A DNA stretch of 61,849 nucleotides from Gnetum montanum (lineage: Eukaryota; Streptophyta; Gnetopsida; Gnetales; Gnetaceae): contig MNCI01024161.1 in NCBI GenBank assembly GCA_015680685.1, positions 37,870 through 99,718 on the forward strand, read 5' to 3'. Made by a program: the position numbers and the translations under genes. The notes under the pieces were generated by a model. The model was given only the letters and a program-made list of their open reading frames with translations. It made no database searches and was not told where the DNA came from. Of the stretch, positions 36,366-47,494 are shown one piece after another. Position 1 is the first letter of the stretch. Each line of letters opens with the position of its first letter.

Positions 36366-36723
36366 TCTTCTCCAGCAAGCTTCATAGTTAAAGAACACAG
36401 TCAAGGCATTCGATGTTAAACACAAATAGTTTGCTACCTAGTTCATCAATGTAAAGGAGTTGTTTCCAGCAATCCCGTGTCCTTGGGATGTGCCCATTCC
36501 AACCCACATTAGGGAAGCTGCGTGGACAGTGCATAATCCCAAGAGTAAGGAGGAAAAAGTAAAAGCATTACTGGATGCTTTTCACCTCCTACCTGAAGTC
36601 ACAGTAGTCGTAGGATAGTTGCAACCACCTCAACCATTGCCCATGAGTGAAGCTAGTGAAGGTCCCTCAGAGCCTCACGAACCACCACTGCCTCGGATCA
36701 TTTGATCTTCTCCAACAAGCTTC
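36044..36723 (+). repeat. 340-bp tandem duplication at the end of the extra ORF
   Basis: Two copies, 36,044-36,383 and 36,384-36,723, each starting ATAGTTAAAGAACA and ending AAGCTTC. The first keeps 72 open codons (36,150-36,365), the second has more stops and shifts. Each encodes PTHIR, NPKSKEEK and a Pro-rich tail with SEPHEPPLP. Confidence 0.85.
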
Positions 36724-36940
36724 ACACCATCAAGGAACATGTTGTCTAATTTTTAAAGAGTTGAGTCATGGTGTTTAATTTTGTGTCCTGAACACCTTCA
36801 TTCTTTTTAATGTGTTGATTCATACACCTAGGCACTCCATTTTTTGCCAAGTTAGTCAGTTTGTTTTATTTGAAGAAAAGTTAGTCAATAATCCCATACC
36901 TTCCCAATTTTGTAAAAGAACTTGATGATGAGTTTTCATT

Positions 36941-36954
36941 CAGTCGTGGGGGTA
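36941..36954 (+). promoter_or_regulatory. Polypurine tract of element E
   Basis: CAGTCGTGGGGGTA directly before the 3' LTR, matching CAGTCATGGGGGTA at 3376-3389 in element A. It is the expected plus-strand primer. Confidence 0.75.
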
Positions 36955-37890
36955 TGATGAGTCATGTTCAGTTGGCTATGTCAATGAGGCCTCATTGATG
37001 TAACCTTATCAACTGGTCTTCGTCGATGAGACCTAGTCAACACATCTTACGATGCGTCAACAAGGCCCCATTGATGCAGTGTCAAAATCAACTATAAATA
37101 TGCACTTACAATAGCATTTATGGCAAGTAGAGATTGTAGTTGCAATGAAGCTCTTACAGTTTTTCCATTTGAAAGTTAGAATTTTTCCTCAAATGCCCAC
37201 AGTAGAAGTCATTGAGTGTACAGATCTTTATTCGAGCATTGTTGTACCTAAGCATGACAGTGTGTGCAGCAATAAAGACAACCTTTCTGATAAACCTTGT
37301 AGCACTTTGGATGGATTAGCTATTTCATTTATGCATTTGATGTTCTTAATTATTTATTAAATGTTTTCAATTAGTTATTAATTATTTTCTAGTTATTATA
37401 TTAATGAAGCAACTAAGTAAGATAAATTACACACATAAGTACAGTTGCTTCAAGTGTAACACGTATTTGCTTGGTAATCCCGATAGCGTTATTACTTGGT
37501 ACACCTAGTAGCGTAGTGCTTGGTCACCCAGCAATGGATACATGGGTTTAGGACGTGTACAGCAAGTGGGACTAGATGCTTCTATTAGGATTAGTTAAAT
37601 GCTAGTTAATAAATTAGTTTAAATTAGTCAATTCAATTACTTTCATCTCCATTTTTACACACCAAAATATAAAACATAAAATGATAAAAATTGAATGCCA
37701 CAGTTACACTTAACCATATCAATGCATGTCACAAGTGTAATTGGGAGGACAACGATTAACCTTAGGGCAAGATTCACTTTCTAAAGGACTAGTGCATCAA
37801 AAATGATAAATTCCATGAAATTCGAACGGATCACGCATGAACGCTTCATGATTCATATAGTTGGACATAGGGGTACCTCTTTGCTCATCA
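36955..37890 (+). repeat. 3' LTR of element E (GAGGCC type)
   Basis: 936 bp, TGATGAGTCATG to TTGCTCATCA. U3 begins with the perfect palindrome TCAATGAGGCCTCATTGA (36,981-36,998), then further GAGGCC/GACGAG modules and TATAAATA at 37,093. R, AATAAAG (37,271) and the three U5 motifs match the 5' LTR with many transitions and small gaps. The target duplication CTTGG follows. Confidence 0.88.
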
Positions 37891-37895
37891 CTTGG

Positions 37896-38255
37896 TAATC
37901 CTAGTAACAGTTACATGAGTCAAAAATGTGTCTAGTAAGCCCAAACAAATGCTCATCACTATAGGATAGAATAGATTTACATTCTCATCATTACTTAGAT
38001 TTAGCACTTAACTTCATTTTTATTATGTTTACACTGAGGCATAAAATGAGCCCTACAATGCCACATGACATATGCCTCAGTGTGAGTCAAACCATACACT
38101 TAGATTTCACTAACTCAAGGTTAGAAGACAAGGGCCACGATCTTAACATCAATTATTAGCATAATAACATTGCCCATCTACAAATTACAATCTAGTTGCT
38201 TGCAAACACTTGTGACTTATGTGGTAGAGTGTTGGGATTGCTTCACCACTCATCA
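37896..38255 (+). repeat. 5' LTR of element G, right part
   Basis: Continues the LTR broken at 22,706: TAATCCTAGTAACAGTTAC completes the U5 motif, and the end is CACCACTCATCA. It is followed by the primer site. E therefore inserted into the U5 of G. Confidence 0.72.
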
Positions 38256-38256
38256 T

Positions 38257-38935
38257 TGGCACCGTTGTCAAGGATGTGTCAATGTGTGCTAAGTAATTGA
38301 TCTTACAAAGTTCATTGTATCAAGAACCATAAAGTCAATCTTTATAATCTTTAAATAATCATAATAATGCACACACACTTAATCAAGCATCACACATATA
38401 AAATGGCTTTAACACTTACGGAAAAACTATCACTTGCCAATGAGTTACAAAGGGGCAATGACAAAACAAATGATGATAAAGATTGGAGTATGCCTATGCA
38501 AACAAGAATCTCATATGCTCACACTGATCCTTATTACCTTGATTTTACATTCATCTTTCACCAAGATGGGCAAATGAGGTGGAAAGACCTACAAGCCAAC
38601 ATCATTTTGCCTCAAAAGCATTCAACACATGCCATGCTTTAAATAGCTTCAAGGGGAATGAATTTGAGTCATGTGTAAGAAGGGTACCATCTGACGAAGC
38701 ACATGACAAGACCATATCAACCCATAGAGGCACAAGTGAAGAGAGATACTACCATGAAAACCAAACATGAGCATAATAAGGGAAAATAGGTTAACTCTCC
38801 TATTTTCCTAGAAGAACTTGATGGTGATGCATTTGTAGTAGAGAAATTTTACCATGATTATGAAGTCCATTCATAAATGCCTATTATTTGTCTAGAAGAA
38901 CTTGTCAAGGTGCAACTACATTATCCTTGATTAGA
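38257..38935 (+). pseudogene. Primer site and gag N-terminal remnant of element G
   Basis: The primer site TGGCACCGTTGTCAAGGA (38,257-38,274) is the least altered tRNA-Asp-like site in the window. gag starts MALTLTEKLSLANE at 38,403 and contains YAHTDPYYLDFTFIFHQDGQMRW, alignable with the gag starts of B-E. It is open to 38,642, then broken. Similarity ends near 38,935; the rest of G is missing. Confidence 0.7.
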
Positions 38936-39050
38936 TGCTAGCTTTTCAATATCCTCTTTGACTTAAGAGTAAATTGGAAAGGTGCTTGTTGTACAATAGT
39001 AGCAAAATTGTGATCTTGTCTTGTAAATAGCTTATTGTAAATTAAGCAAA

Positions 39051-39898
39051 TGATGAGACGCGACATGCATAGTGCCGCGATATCGCGGTCGCTGCGATAT
39101 CGCGGTCGCTGCGATATCGCGTCTTTCCCTGCGATATCGCGGTCCACCGCCATATCTATAAATAAGAGGCGGAACTCCCCTAATTTCCCAATCCTGGCTA
39201 GAAGTAGCGAGGCTCTGGCAGTTTGATCCCTCCAGAGTTAGAATTTTTCCCATGTGCCCACAGTAGGAGTCCTAGAGTGAACGGCTCTTTATTCAAGCAA
39301 CTTTGTAACCTGAACACAAGTTGTGTCTGGCAATAAAGACGAACTTGATTAGATAAACCTTGCAGTACATGGTTTTAATTATTGTTGTTATTTATTGCTT
39401 TCCTAGTGCGCACGAGTACGACTTGATTACGAGCATCTACCGATGTGTACGGCTAATCAAGGAATCGGCTACTTATCACACTTAGGCTAAATAGGTGCCT
39501 CAGTACGACCACTTTGAGCACTTGCGTTACGTGTGGTGATCCTAGTAACGATTAGCGTTTGGTAGCCACAATTGCATAGTTCAGGGTGTGTCCGGTAAGT
39601 GGGAATGGATGCTGACGCTAGTTAATTTAGACTTAGGACATTAGTTAGAGTTAGTTAGTTTCTCAACCCTTTCCCTCATAGCTTAGGAGATAAACTGAAA
39701 AATACCAAAAAAATCACACACCTCAGACTTGCTTAACCATACACCGTGACACATACAAGCAAGCCTGGGAAGACAACGAACGATTAACCCCAAGTATTTC
39801 TTGTGGCGTTAAGGCATTTAGTCTGCGGAGTTCGACCGGAGCGCGCGTACACGCTCGTATTCGTATGGTTGAGTGTAGGGGTACCTCGCCACTCATCA
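39051..39898 (+). repeat. Solo LTR H with four GCGATATCGC palindromes
   Basis: 848 bp, TGATGAGACGCG to CCACTCATCA, flanked by a perfect duplication GCAAA (39,046-39,050 and 39,899-39,903). U3 carries the 10-bp palindrome GCGATATCGC at 39,077, 39,094, 39,111 and 39,131; the first three are spaced exactly 17 bp. The TATA box TATAAATA is at 39,157. R has CCAGAGTTAGAATTTTTCC and AATAAAG near 39,333. It keeps more CG dinucleotides than the other LTRs, so it is probably the youngest gypsy insertion here. Confidence 0.9.
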
Positions 39899-39903
39899 GC
39901 AAA

Positions 39904-41325
39904 TATCTTGAAAAGAAACATTAAATAATGAGGAAGCTTTATGATGAAAACATTGCCAAAATTTTTTAGGTTTATTTTTTAATTGTTTAAGGAAATTATT
40001 CTTGTTGTTCCTTGATAAATTTCATTGTCTTGGTTTTAATCAAGCATTTATACGCCTTAACTAAACTTTGTTTGTGGCTCTTATTTGCATTTTAAATATT
40101 CTACCTAGCTTGCATGTAATCCTCATCAAACCAAGTCATTTGAAGATGTTATTGTTGTCAATGCACAACTTGCTTAGCTATTGTAAGCAAACTTTGTTCA
40201 AGCTCCTCATGTCATCTTTCAAGAGCCCATTTGTTTTTTACTGCTAGGATGAGTCTATCTAACATGTTTTTCTATTCTTATTTTTTGTTATCTAAGAGAC
40301 AATTGGAATTTTCAACAAAAATTCAACATGATGATGGTAAGACTCCACTAAATCTTTTCTAACTTTCAACTCCTTAATAAAATTAATAGCTTCATAAGAA
40401 TATAAAATCAAATCAATGTAAGAGTTACCTTGAGGTCTTGTGAAAGTAAATGATCAAGATTGAGAAAATCTAGCAAGTCCATTGCAAATCAAAAGATTAA
40501 AATTTTTTCTCCATTTTAATAGTTGTTGGCCAATCTTATTACTAGCGTCATTTGCAGTATGTTGGGTCAAGTTGGGATCTTCGACAATACCTTAATTGCC
40601 AACAATATATTGCTATTGAATAATTTTTTTTTCTTTAGATCTATCCTTGCATTAAAATATCCAAAAATAAATACTAAGCCTTTTGCTGCAAATTCTACAA
40701 TATCATCACATAAGAATTGAAAAAAATGATCAAAGGATAGCTCTATAGAATCATAAAATGTTGATATAAGATTTTTAGCCAAACATACTATTTATGATCA
40801 TCAATTCTTTCTAAAAGCACGTAAATTTCAAGAGATTTCATCATTGCAGTGTCACCAAAAGGTCTACCTCTACACCCTACTCTTGTCTTTCTTACAACAA
40901 ATTTAATAAATCGAGGAACTATAAAATCTACAAAACCAACATCTTCTCAAGTTTCAACAAAATCAAAAATATCAAAGTTATCAAATAAGCTAATACTAAT
41001 AAAAACAACAACTTTAATTGCAATTCCATTATTAATGTTAAGAAATCCATACTTTAAAAAGCTTATATGTTTTTAAATAATTTTTGGCATACTGCTTGTT
41101 TGTAATGACGGCCATGTTGCTAGTATTTGGGTATGCTACCAAACCTTGTTCATGAGCTGCGTTAACCTTTTTCCATTGTTCAGCCCTTTCTACATATTCC
41201 TTTCGAGTAAGATCTTGATTTATCCAAATGTTTTTCCTATTTTGAGTTTGCTTCATGTTGTTTTGATGTCTCCAAACATGAAGTATATCTTCTACATCAT
41301 AAAACTTAACAATGACATTGCACAA
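39904..41325 (-). pseudogene. LINE fragment: ORF1 end and endonuclease region
   Basis: Minus strand. 41,325-41,038 is an open 95-codon stretch with IWINQDLTRKEYVERAEQW, like the C-terminal part of LINE-type ORF1 proteins (weak call). 40,700-40,300 reads GYFNARID (GDFNARI motif of the AP-like endonuclease) and later ILYSYEAINFI in place of the usual DYIL-S. 40,150-39,920 reads TWFDEDYMQAR and NKPKKFWQCF, the linker typical between endonuclease and RT. RT is absent; the fragment ends near solo LTR H. In-frame stops throughout. Confidence 0.6.
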
Positions 41326-41869
41326 AAGGTTACCTTATTCCACCATAATCTAGTAAACATGTGAATAAGAAGATAGAAGTCCATAATTACATGGTTAGTA
41401 ACAAAAGTTTGGACCAGAAAAGGCAAGGGAAACATCTTCATACAAAATCTTCATCAACTAACATAATAAACAAAATGAACATCGCTTATTAACATCTAGG
41501 GTGATGCTTAGGATAAGCAAAGCAAACAAGTTTGGAATAAACGAAATTGTTTAGTCTCTACCTAAAAAAATTTATTTCCTAAAAATGGTTCTTTTTAAAT
41601 TTTTTAATTCGTTTAAATGACTTGGATCCTCTACCTAAGAAAAATCACAGATTATTGTTTTTTGTATCTATTCAAAATTGTAATGACAATTTACAAAAAG
41701 TTAATTATATTAAAACCAATTAAATATATCAAAACCATCTAAATATACCTATGACCAGTAAAATGCATGCATCATTTTTATGGTGTTGGTCTTACCCATC
41801 TTATAAGGGGTTAGCTATATGAATTCTCTTTCATCAGTTATTCTATTAAAAACCATATAATATTAATGC

Positions 41870-42030
41870 TTAACTTTCTTTCTTTATTCTATTCTTGTAT
41901 ACCAGGTATATTTTGATCTATATCTTTATCATTTTCCCTCAACTTTAATAAGGAGATTTCTTATATTAGGTGTATTTTTTAGTCTTGTTAACACATCCTA
42001 AATAGTTAAACGCTTTTTTTATACATATGT
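41870..42030 (+). repeat. HSBP upstream segment shared with 16,226-16,388
   Basis: Closely matches the left end of the gutted HSBP-locus copy and stops matching at TATACATATGTA. It lies just upstream of the HSBP core promoter, so the duplication carried promoter-proximal sequence. Confidence 0.75.
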
Positions 42031-42154
42031 AAAGCCAGGTAAAAAACCCGGAAAACATGCAAAGGCAGGTAAAAAACGAAAAAGAAAAAGGGGAAACCAT
42101 CATAGTCCATTTATTTGTTACCAGTAGCGCCAAAAGCCAAGGATAAGCTGTTCA

Positions 42155-42200
42155 ACCTTTTAGAATATAAGAAGCAGAAATTGCGCCCTTCGTATTCAAT
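42155..42200 (+). promoter_or_regulatory. Putative HSBP core promoter
   Basis: AGAATATAAGAAG near 42,161 is a reasonable TATA element about 30 bp before a CT-rich start region (TTTTCTGCTTTTTCCGTCGTC). The 5'UTR would be about 110-120 bases and ends at the ATG at 42,312. I do not see a clear array of heat shock elements. Confidence 0.4.
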
Positions 42201-42311
42201 TAGTTTTCTGCTTTTTCCGTCGTCTCTGCTTTTTCAAGATCGGCTTCTGTTACGCTTGGAGCACTAACGCACTCTCTCAGGAGAAATCGTTGCCGAGTTC
42301 GTTGTTTTATC

Positions 42312-45300
42312 ATGGTACGCCTTTTTTCATTTGAAAATCTTGTTTGATTTAATTTTGTAATTTGTTTCTTAAGAGTTTTCATCGCTGTATTTGTTGATAT
42401 CCTGCTTTCTGATAGCGGTTTGTCTGCGAAAAGTTGCGGTCAGGATCTTGAAAGATGAGAGAACACCAGATTGCGTTTATGCTTAGGGTTTCATGTGCAT
42501 GTTCTTGAAGTTTTTCATGGACATGATGGATTTTTTAGCCATTTCTAAGCACTTGGGATGGATTACCTAGCCGGGTTCGTTTATCACGGTGCATAGAAGT
42601 GGATTTTCGCAATGCGTATTCACTGCTCTAATTTAATTCACATTTATGACATTCAAAGTTGCAAATTATGGAAAACCTATCTTTGCCATGACTTTACCTA
42701 CCGTAGATATTTATGTTTGAAAATGCTTAGGATTCGAATCTCGAGTTAGGGTATGTTTGAAAATGCTTAGGATTTGAATCTCGAGTTAGGGCCGTGTATT
42801 GAATTTTTTAATTTCAGATTTCAAGTTATATGAGCAAGAATGCTAACGTTTATATTGCTTTAAATATGGTTTACTTATTGGAACAGCTTTGTGTTATGTC
42901 TCTTTCTTTCAGACGTCCTCATAGCAACATTTTCCCTATCTAGTGATCAAAGGCGTCGAATGCTAATTTAATAATTGGCTAGTTCGTTAGACGTTTTAAC
43001 AATAAATCTAGGGTTGTTGCAGTTTATTTTATTTTCTGGTTGCTTATTCTGAAGTTATTCACTTCTTAAAGTTTGTATTTGAATTAATTTTCATTTTCCT
43101 TTTCGTTCATCCAGAAACATAAGCTATTTATATTTGATTAGTCAGGGTTTTTACTATAATTTGAACATACAGATCAGAATGGTTAACAAGTTGGTAAAAC
43201 TGGAAAGATTCTTAAAATTTGATAGCTAATGTCAGCATTATTAAACATTTGGGGAACAAATAAGGTAAATGTTTATTAATTATCTTATTAACAAAACATA
43301 ATTGGTGTCCATTTTATAACTTTGAAGGTTTTGCATTCTCTTCTTACTGCAAATGGATGGAGTATGGGTCATAAAGTAAAATTTGATAGTGTTACTTTCT
43401 GTTTTATATGTCCGTTTTATAACTCTTAAGGTTTTGGTTCTCTTCTTACTGCAAATGCATAGAATATTATTACTAAGAACCTTCTGGTAGTCATGCAATC
43501 ATGAAACCAGTTATGGAATGTCTAATAATTCAATGAAGCATATCCAAAATTTGTAAACTTTAACACACCAATACAAGTTAGATGTGCTACAATCCTTTTA
43601 GTAGGTTGCCGTTTTCCTCATTTGTTCTTTGACAAAGCCCCTGAGTCCCAGGTTGGTTTTTTCCTTTATTGATATTGATATGGTCTCTTTGAGGCTTTAA
43701 TACTTTCAGGATGAGAATCTCTAACTGCATTGCTCTCATATTTTACAGTATCAAACTCTGCTGTTAAGAACATGTAGTAAATCTTTAGATATCCAATCAA
43801 GTAGTATATCTTCTGATCATCATGAGTTTCTTTAAAGATTTTATCAAGATTGCCTTTAAAGTTTTCATCGAGACAGAATTGTTCACATCATAGTAGTACA
43901 TTCCTTCTGGTTCTTTATAATTTTTTTTAACAAATTACATTCTGCAGTATTTTCCAATTTGAAATGTGTATTGTAGGCAAAAATAATAAACAGTAAAACA
44001 GGGAAACATTTTGCTAGATTTTCCTGAGTTCTGATTTGGATTAGCATTCTATTATAGTTTTTTTATAAATGTTCCAAGGAAAAAGATGGTGTTCTGTATC
44101 TGCACACATGATGACATGCCATGCTATTTGAACATTAACTTTGAAAATGTGACCATTGTATAGTTAAGATATTCCATCATACTTATAATTATTATAAGAT
44201 TCATTTCAAGTAATTGTAAAGGAGCTTTGTGTTGTTTGTGTTTTGACATTAAGAGGACTGTTGTTGCTGGATTTTTTTTCCAATGCTTTGTTATCTGACC
44301 AGGCTGAACATAAAGCATCATCATCTTCATCATTGCATTATTCCATTAAATTTTTAAAAAAAGTGATGGTATAGGGCTATGACGATGACGATAATGCTTT
44401 TTGGCCTGGGAAAATATTTCAGATCATAAAAAACACATGGAAGGTTCTGAAACTCCTAAATATTAGATACACCACAACGGGATGTATGTCACTTATGTAA
44501 AGAAGTGGAGTTTTGCGCTGTTTGACACAATTAGATCTACATATTAGCTCTTCAACACAGCACACTGATTATTTTTTCCATGTAAAATTATGAACTTTTT
44601 CTCCATGTGTAATTTTATATATTTTCCCCATTATTGAAACTAGAAATTTTTACTTATGTCCATTGAGACCCTTTGGATCTATTGCACCAGTTTTATAATT
44701 CTTTTATACAGAATTTTTGTTAATTTATAACTCAGTGCTACCTTGTAGAATTGAACCTATGACCTGGGGTTACTAGGCCAAGACCCTTACAACTAGGCTA
44801 ACACCTCAAGGGTTGCTGCTTCTAGGCAAACCTTGTAATATAGATACACCCAAAATTGAACTTATGACTTGGAGCTTTCAAGTCAAGAGTTTTACCACTA
44901 GGCTAACTCGTTATTGCTAATAGATAAAGAGTTTTGTACCTTCAACCTCTCACTTGATAACGGAACTACATACCACTATTCTATTTGAGTAGATAGAATA
45001 TAATTGAAACCATTTAGTGAACTTTGGACTCTTTCAGCTGCAAGCTCTTACAAAATGGAATATGCTAAGTTTGTGAAGTCAAGTTATGTTTATGCATTAG
45101 GTTTTTTTCCTTTTTACAGTCTTACAAGATTTCAATTTTTGTGTCACCTATGTCAGTTGTACCTGTCTACGTTATAGCTTTTTGGGGTTTAGTAATTGTA
45201 TTCAGTGTTTAATATGGTTTTGTTTCTCCAGATCTTTTTGTTTACTTATTGTGAAAGGTATTCTTGTTCCCTTTACTCCTTAGAAGGTTTTTGTTACCAA

Positions 45301-47494
45301 CACTTTGATTTCAAGAATAGATGGAATCATAAAAATTTATCTTTTTGCCTTTTCTTTTTACCCAGGATAACAAACATGGACAAAGTGACCTTCAAGAATC
45401 TGGAGAGCACACTCAGAACACTGCTGACATGACTGCCTTTGTAAGTTGGCGTTAAGATTTAGATAATTATTTAAAGGGGCCGTGAAGAATTTGTGTCTTT
45501 ACAACATAATCATTGAATGAGATTTTTTGCTTTTTTGGCTTAAGGAAGGTGAAAAGAAAACCTGTTTGATTATGTTTATTAGAGACATTATGGAATTCTA
45601 TCAACTAGATGTGATTTTTCTTTTTCTTGTATACATTTTTGACAGTTTTCTTGGTAGGTAGATATGCTCAGTTTTCGTTTATTTTCTGTTATTTCTCGCC
45701 ACAATTCAGGTAATGTTAAAATAATGTTGTGTGTTTTAGAGAAATGTGGCTGATAAGAATGCAGAGAAATCTGATGCTTGAATTGCATTTTACTGCTCTG
45801 TGGCAAAGCAAGAGCAATAATCGGTAAAAGAGTGACAGATGTTATACAAGTACCTGGAATATGAGAAAGTTGATTGTATGTGATATAGGGTTATACCTAC
45901 AACCAACCACTCGCCAAAAACTTCTATTTTCATTTTTCAGTCTTGCCAGTTACCAAGGAAATCATTAATGATCATAACTTAACATGGGATGACAACTATG
46001 TATCAAAAAAGTTGGAAACTAGATACCGAGGATTTGTGATTTGAAATGTCATTTGTTAATAATTTAGATTGTGTTTACAAAAATGTGTAAATTCAAATTT
46101 AAGATGTTCATGTAGTTTTTTCTGGTGCGAACTGTACACGAATATTCTCCCAGATTTGCAAATCTCTGGTGCATAGGATAAAAATAATGAGAATGCCCAT
46201 TCTAGTTTGATAATTGAATATGCAAAGCTGAGATTTTTGGAAGTTTTGTTTGGAAACAACTAGTATTTCTCTGAAGTCCTGTTGCCAGAGAAATGAAGGT
46301 TAATTCCAATAGCCAGAAGGTTATTTGCACCTTACACAAATGTTGAATTTTTCTACATTTGGATGACCACCGAATATAACTATTGGCATGGTATCACCTG
46401 GGCATGTTACACAATGAATTGTAAGGTTGGTGGTTGAAGGTGTCAGAAAATGTTATGTTGTATGAGGCTCATTTCATTGTTTCATAAGGATATGTAATCA
46501 AGAGAAATTGCATTGGAGGATAGAGTTCAAATTCATTTTTGATTTGGTGAGGAGGTAAACTACCAGCCAGCCGAAGATGGCCCTTCTTGGTCATGGTAAA
46601 TAATTTCTTTTGGTCATAATGTCAAGGGTCACAGTAAATAATATAAATTGGTTATAATGTAAGGGGGAAGGTGAGGGGAAGCTGTTTGGTCGTGGGGAAA
46701 TTTGATTGTAGGATTTGATGTTTCGGAAAGGGCAAATATTCTCAGCCTATAGATATATATATAAATAGCTCTAGTGTACGAACCTCTGATCCTCCAACTT
46801 TGTCTCCTATTGCATGCTGTTAGTTGATTTTTAACATGCATATCACAGTGCGATAGTTGTAGCTTAAATTGTAACTTATTTTAAGTCTATTGTGCTTGCT
46901 TCACTTTTATCTGGTTTCTCATAGTTTGCCTTAAGAAATGCCTTTTGCTGCTTATTTTGACGAATTGCATATGGCAATTATTGTAAAGACTACTTCAAGT
47001 TTGACTCAGTTTCAGCTGTAATTTAGAGCATACAGAGTTTTAAAAATTGATGTGTTTAACATACAATTTCATTCGTCTGATCCATTATTGAATTTTGACA
47101 AAATTTTGAAATCTCCTTTCAGGTTCAAAACCTTCTTCAACAAATGGTAAGCTATTACAGCTTTACATGCTTTGTTTGGGCCAGGGGTATACAGTAATAG
47201 AATTTATATGGGATAGTTGGTTAATACATTTTTTTTCCTTCTTTTTTGCAGCAAAGCAGGTTTCAGACAATGTCAGAATCGATCATAACAAAAAATATCC
47301 TTTTAACAGAATTTATATGGGACAATGTTTTATTATCTATCTTGCCGTAAGCTTGTTGCCTTGACAGCAGAATACTTGATGAAATGGGCAATCGAATTGA
47401 TGAATTGGAAAAGAGCATCTCTGATCTTACAAAAGAAATGAACGTTGATTCTGCAAATGGCCCAACATCCAATCCAAGTGGAACTGGAAAGTGA
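42312..47494 (+). CDS. HSBP: Heat shock factor binding protein (HSBP), 5 exons, 87 aa
   Basis: Small coiled-coil protein that binds the trimerisation region of heat shock factors and damps the heat response. Coding exons: 42312-42314 (ATG only), 45366-45440, 47123-47146, 47252-47294, 47376-47494. The protein starts MDNKHGQSDLQES, contains TADMTAFVQNLLQQMQSRFQ and MSESIITKIDEMGNRIDELE, and ends NPSGTGK. This is the conserved HSBP heptad region (residues about 21-66), with a variable N-terminus and a short tail, and the length is normal for plants. The first three introns are GT-AG (3051, 1682, 105 nt), the last is AT-AC (81 nt). The initiator codon is the last three bases of exon 1. All splice sites are inferred from sequence and family match. 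A gutted copy of its flanks is at 16,226-17,636. Confidence 0.93.
42711..42790 (+). repeat. About 40-bp tandem duplication in HSBP intron 1
   Basis: TATGTTTGAAAATGCTTAGG... followed by ATCTCGAGTTAGGG occurs twice in direct succession with one C/T change. A second looser duplication (ATTTTATAAC...CTTCTTACTGCAAATG) is at about 43,305-43,356 and 43,411-43,459. Otherwise intron 1 (42,315-45,365) holds only the SINE heads listed separately. Confidence 0.85.
44745..44910 (-). mobile_element. Two tandem tRNA-derived SINE heads in HSBP intron 1
   Basis: On the minus strand, two tRNA-like units follow each other. Unit one: A box GTTAGCCTAGTGGTAAAAC, B box TAAGTTCAATTTT. Unit two: A box GTTAGCCTAGTTGTAAGGG, B box TAGGTTCAATTCT. 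Spacing between boxes is as in tRNA genes, but no acceptor stem or anticodon loop folds convincingly, so these are SINEs and not tRNA genes. Confidence 0.65.
47295..47375 (+). other. HSBP: U12-type AT-AC intron of HSBP
   Basis: The donor starts ATATCCTTTT, the consensus minor-spliceosome 5' site. The branch site is TTGCCTTGAC with its A at 47,364, and the intron ends AATAC 11 bases later. Joining the exons here restores TK-I-DEMG in frame (phase 1). No GT-AG choice gives the conserved protein. Confidence 0.88.

Larger units (their letters stand above)
22707..37890 (+). mobile_element. Element E: complete giant Ty3/gypsy element with extra 3' ORF
   Basis: The only element here with both ends. 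LTRs lie at 22,707-23,618 and 36,955-37,890, flanked by a perfect 5-bp target duplication CTTGG (22,702-22,706 and 37,891-37,895). About 15.2 kb as assembled, including a 766-bp solo LTR and a second insertion of about 1.0 kb. Order: LTR, tRNA-Asp-like primer site, gag, protease, RT, RNase H, integrase, 1.6-kb spacer, promoter-like block, extra ORF, polypurine tract, LTR. Tat/Athila branch by pol motifs and primer site. Both LTRs differ from each other at many positions, mostly transitions, so the insertion is old, and every ORF carries stops. Confidence 0.87.

Noticed and set aside
44745-44910. tRNA genes suggested by A and B boxes
   Set aside because: No acceptor stem or anticodon arm forms; repeated occurrence with variable text points to SINEs.
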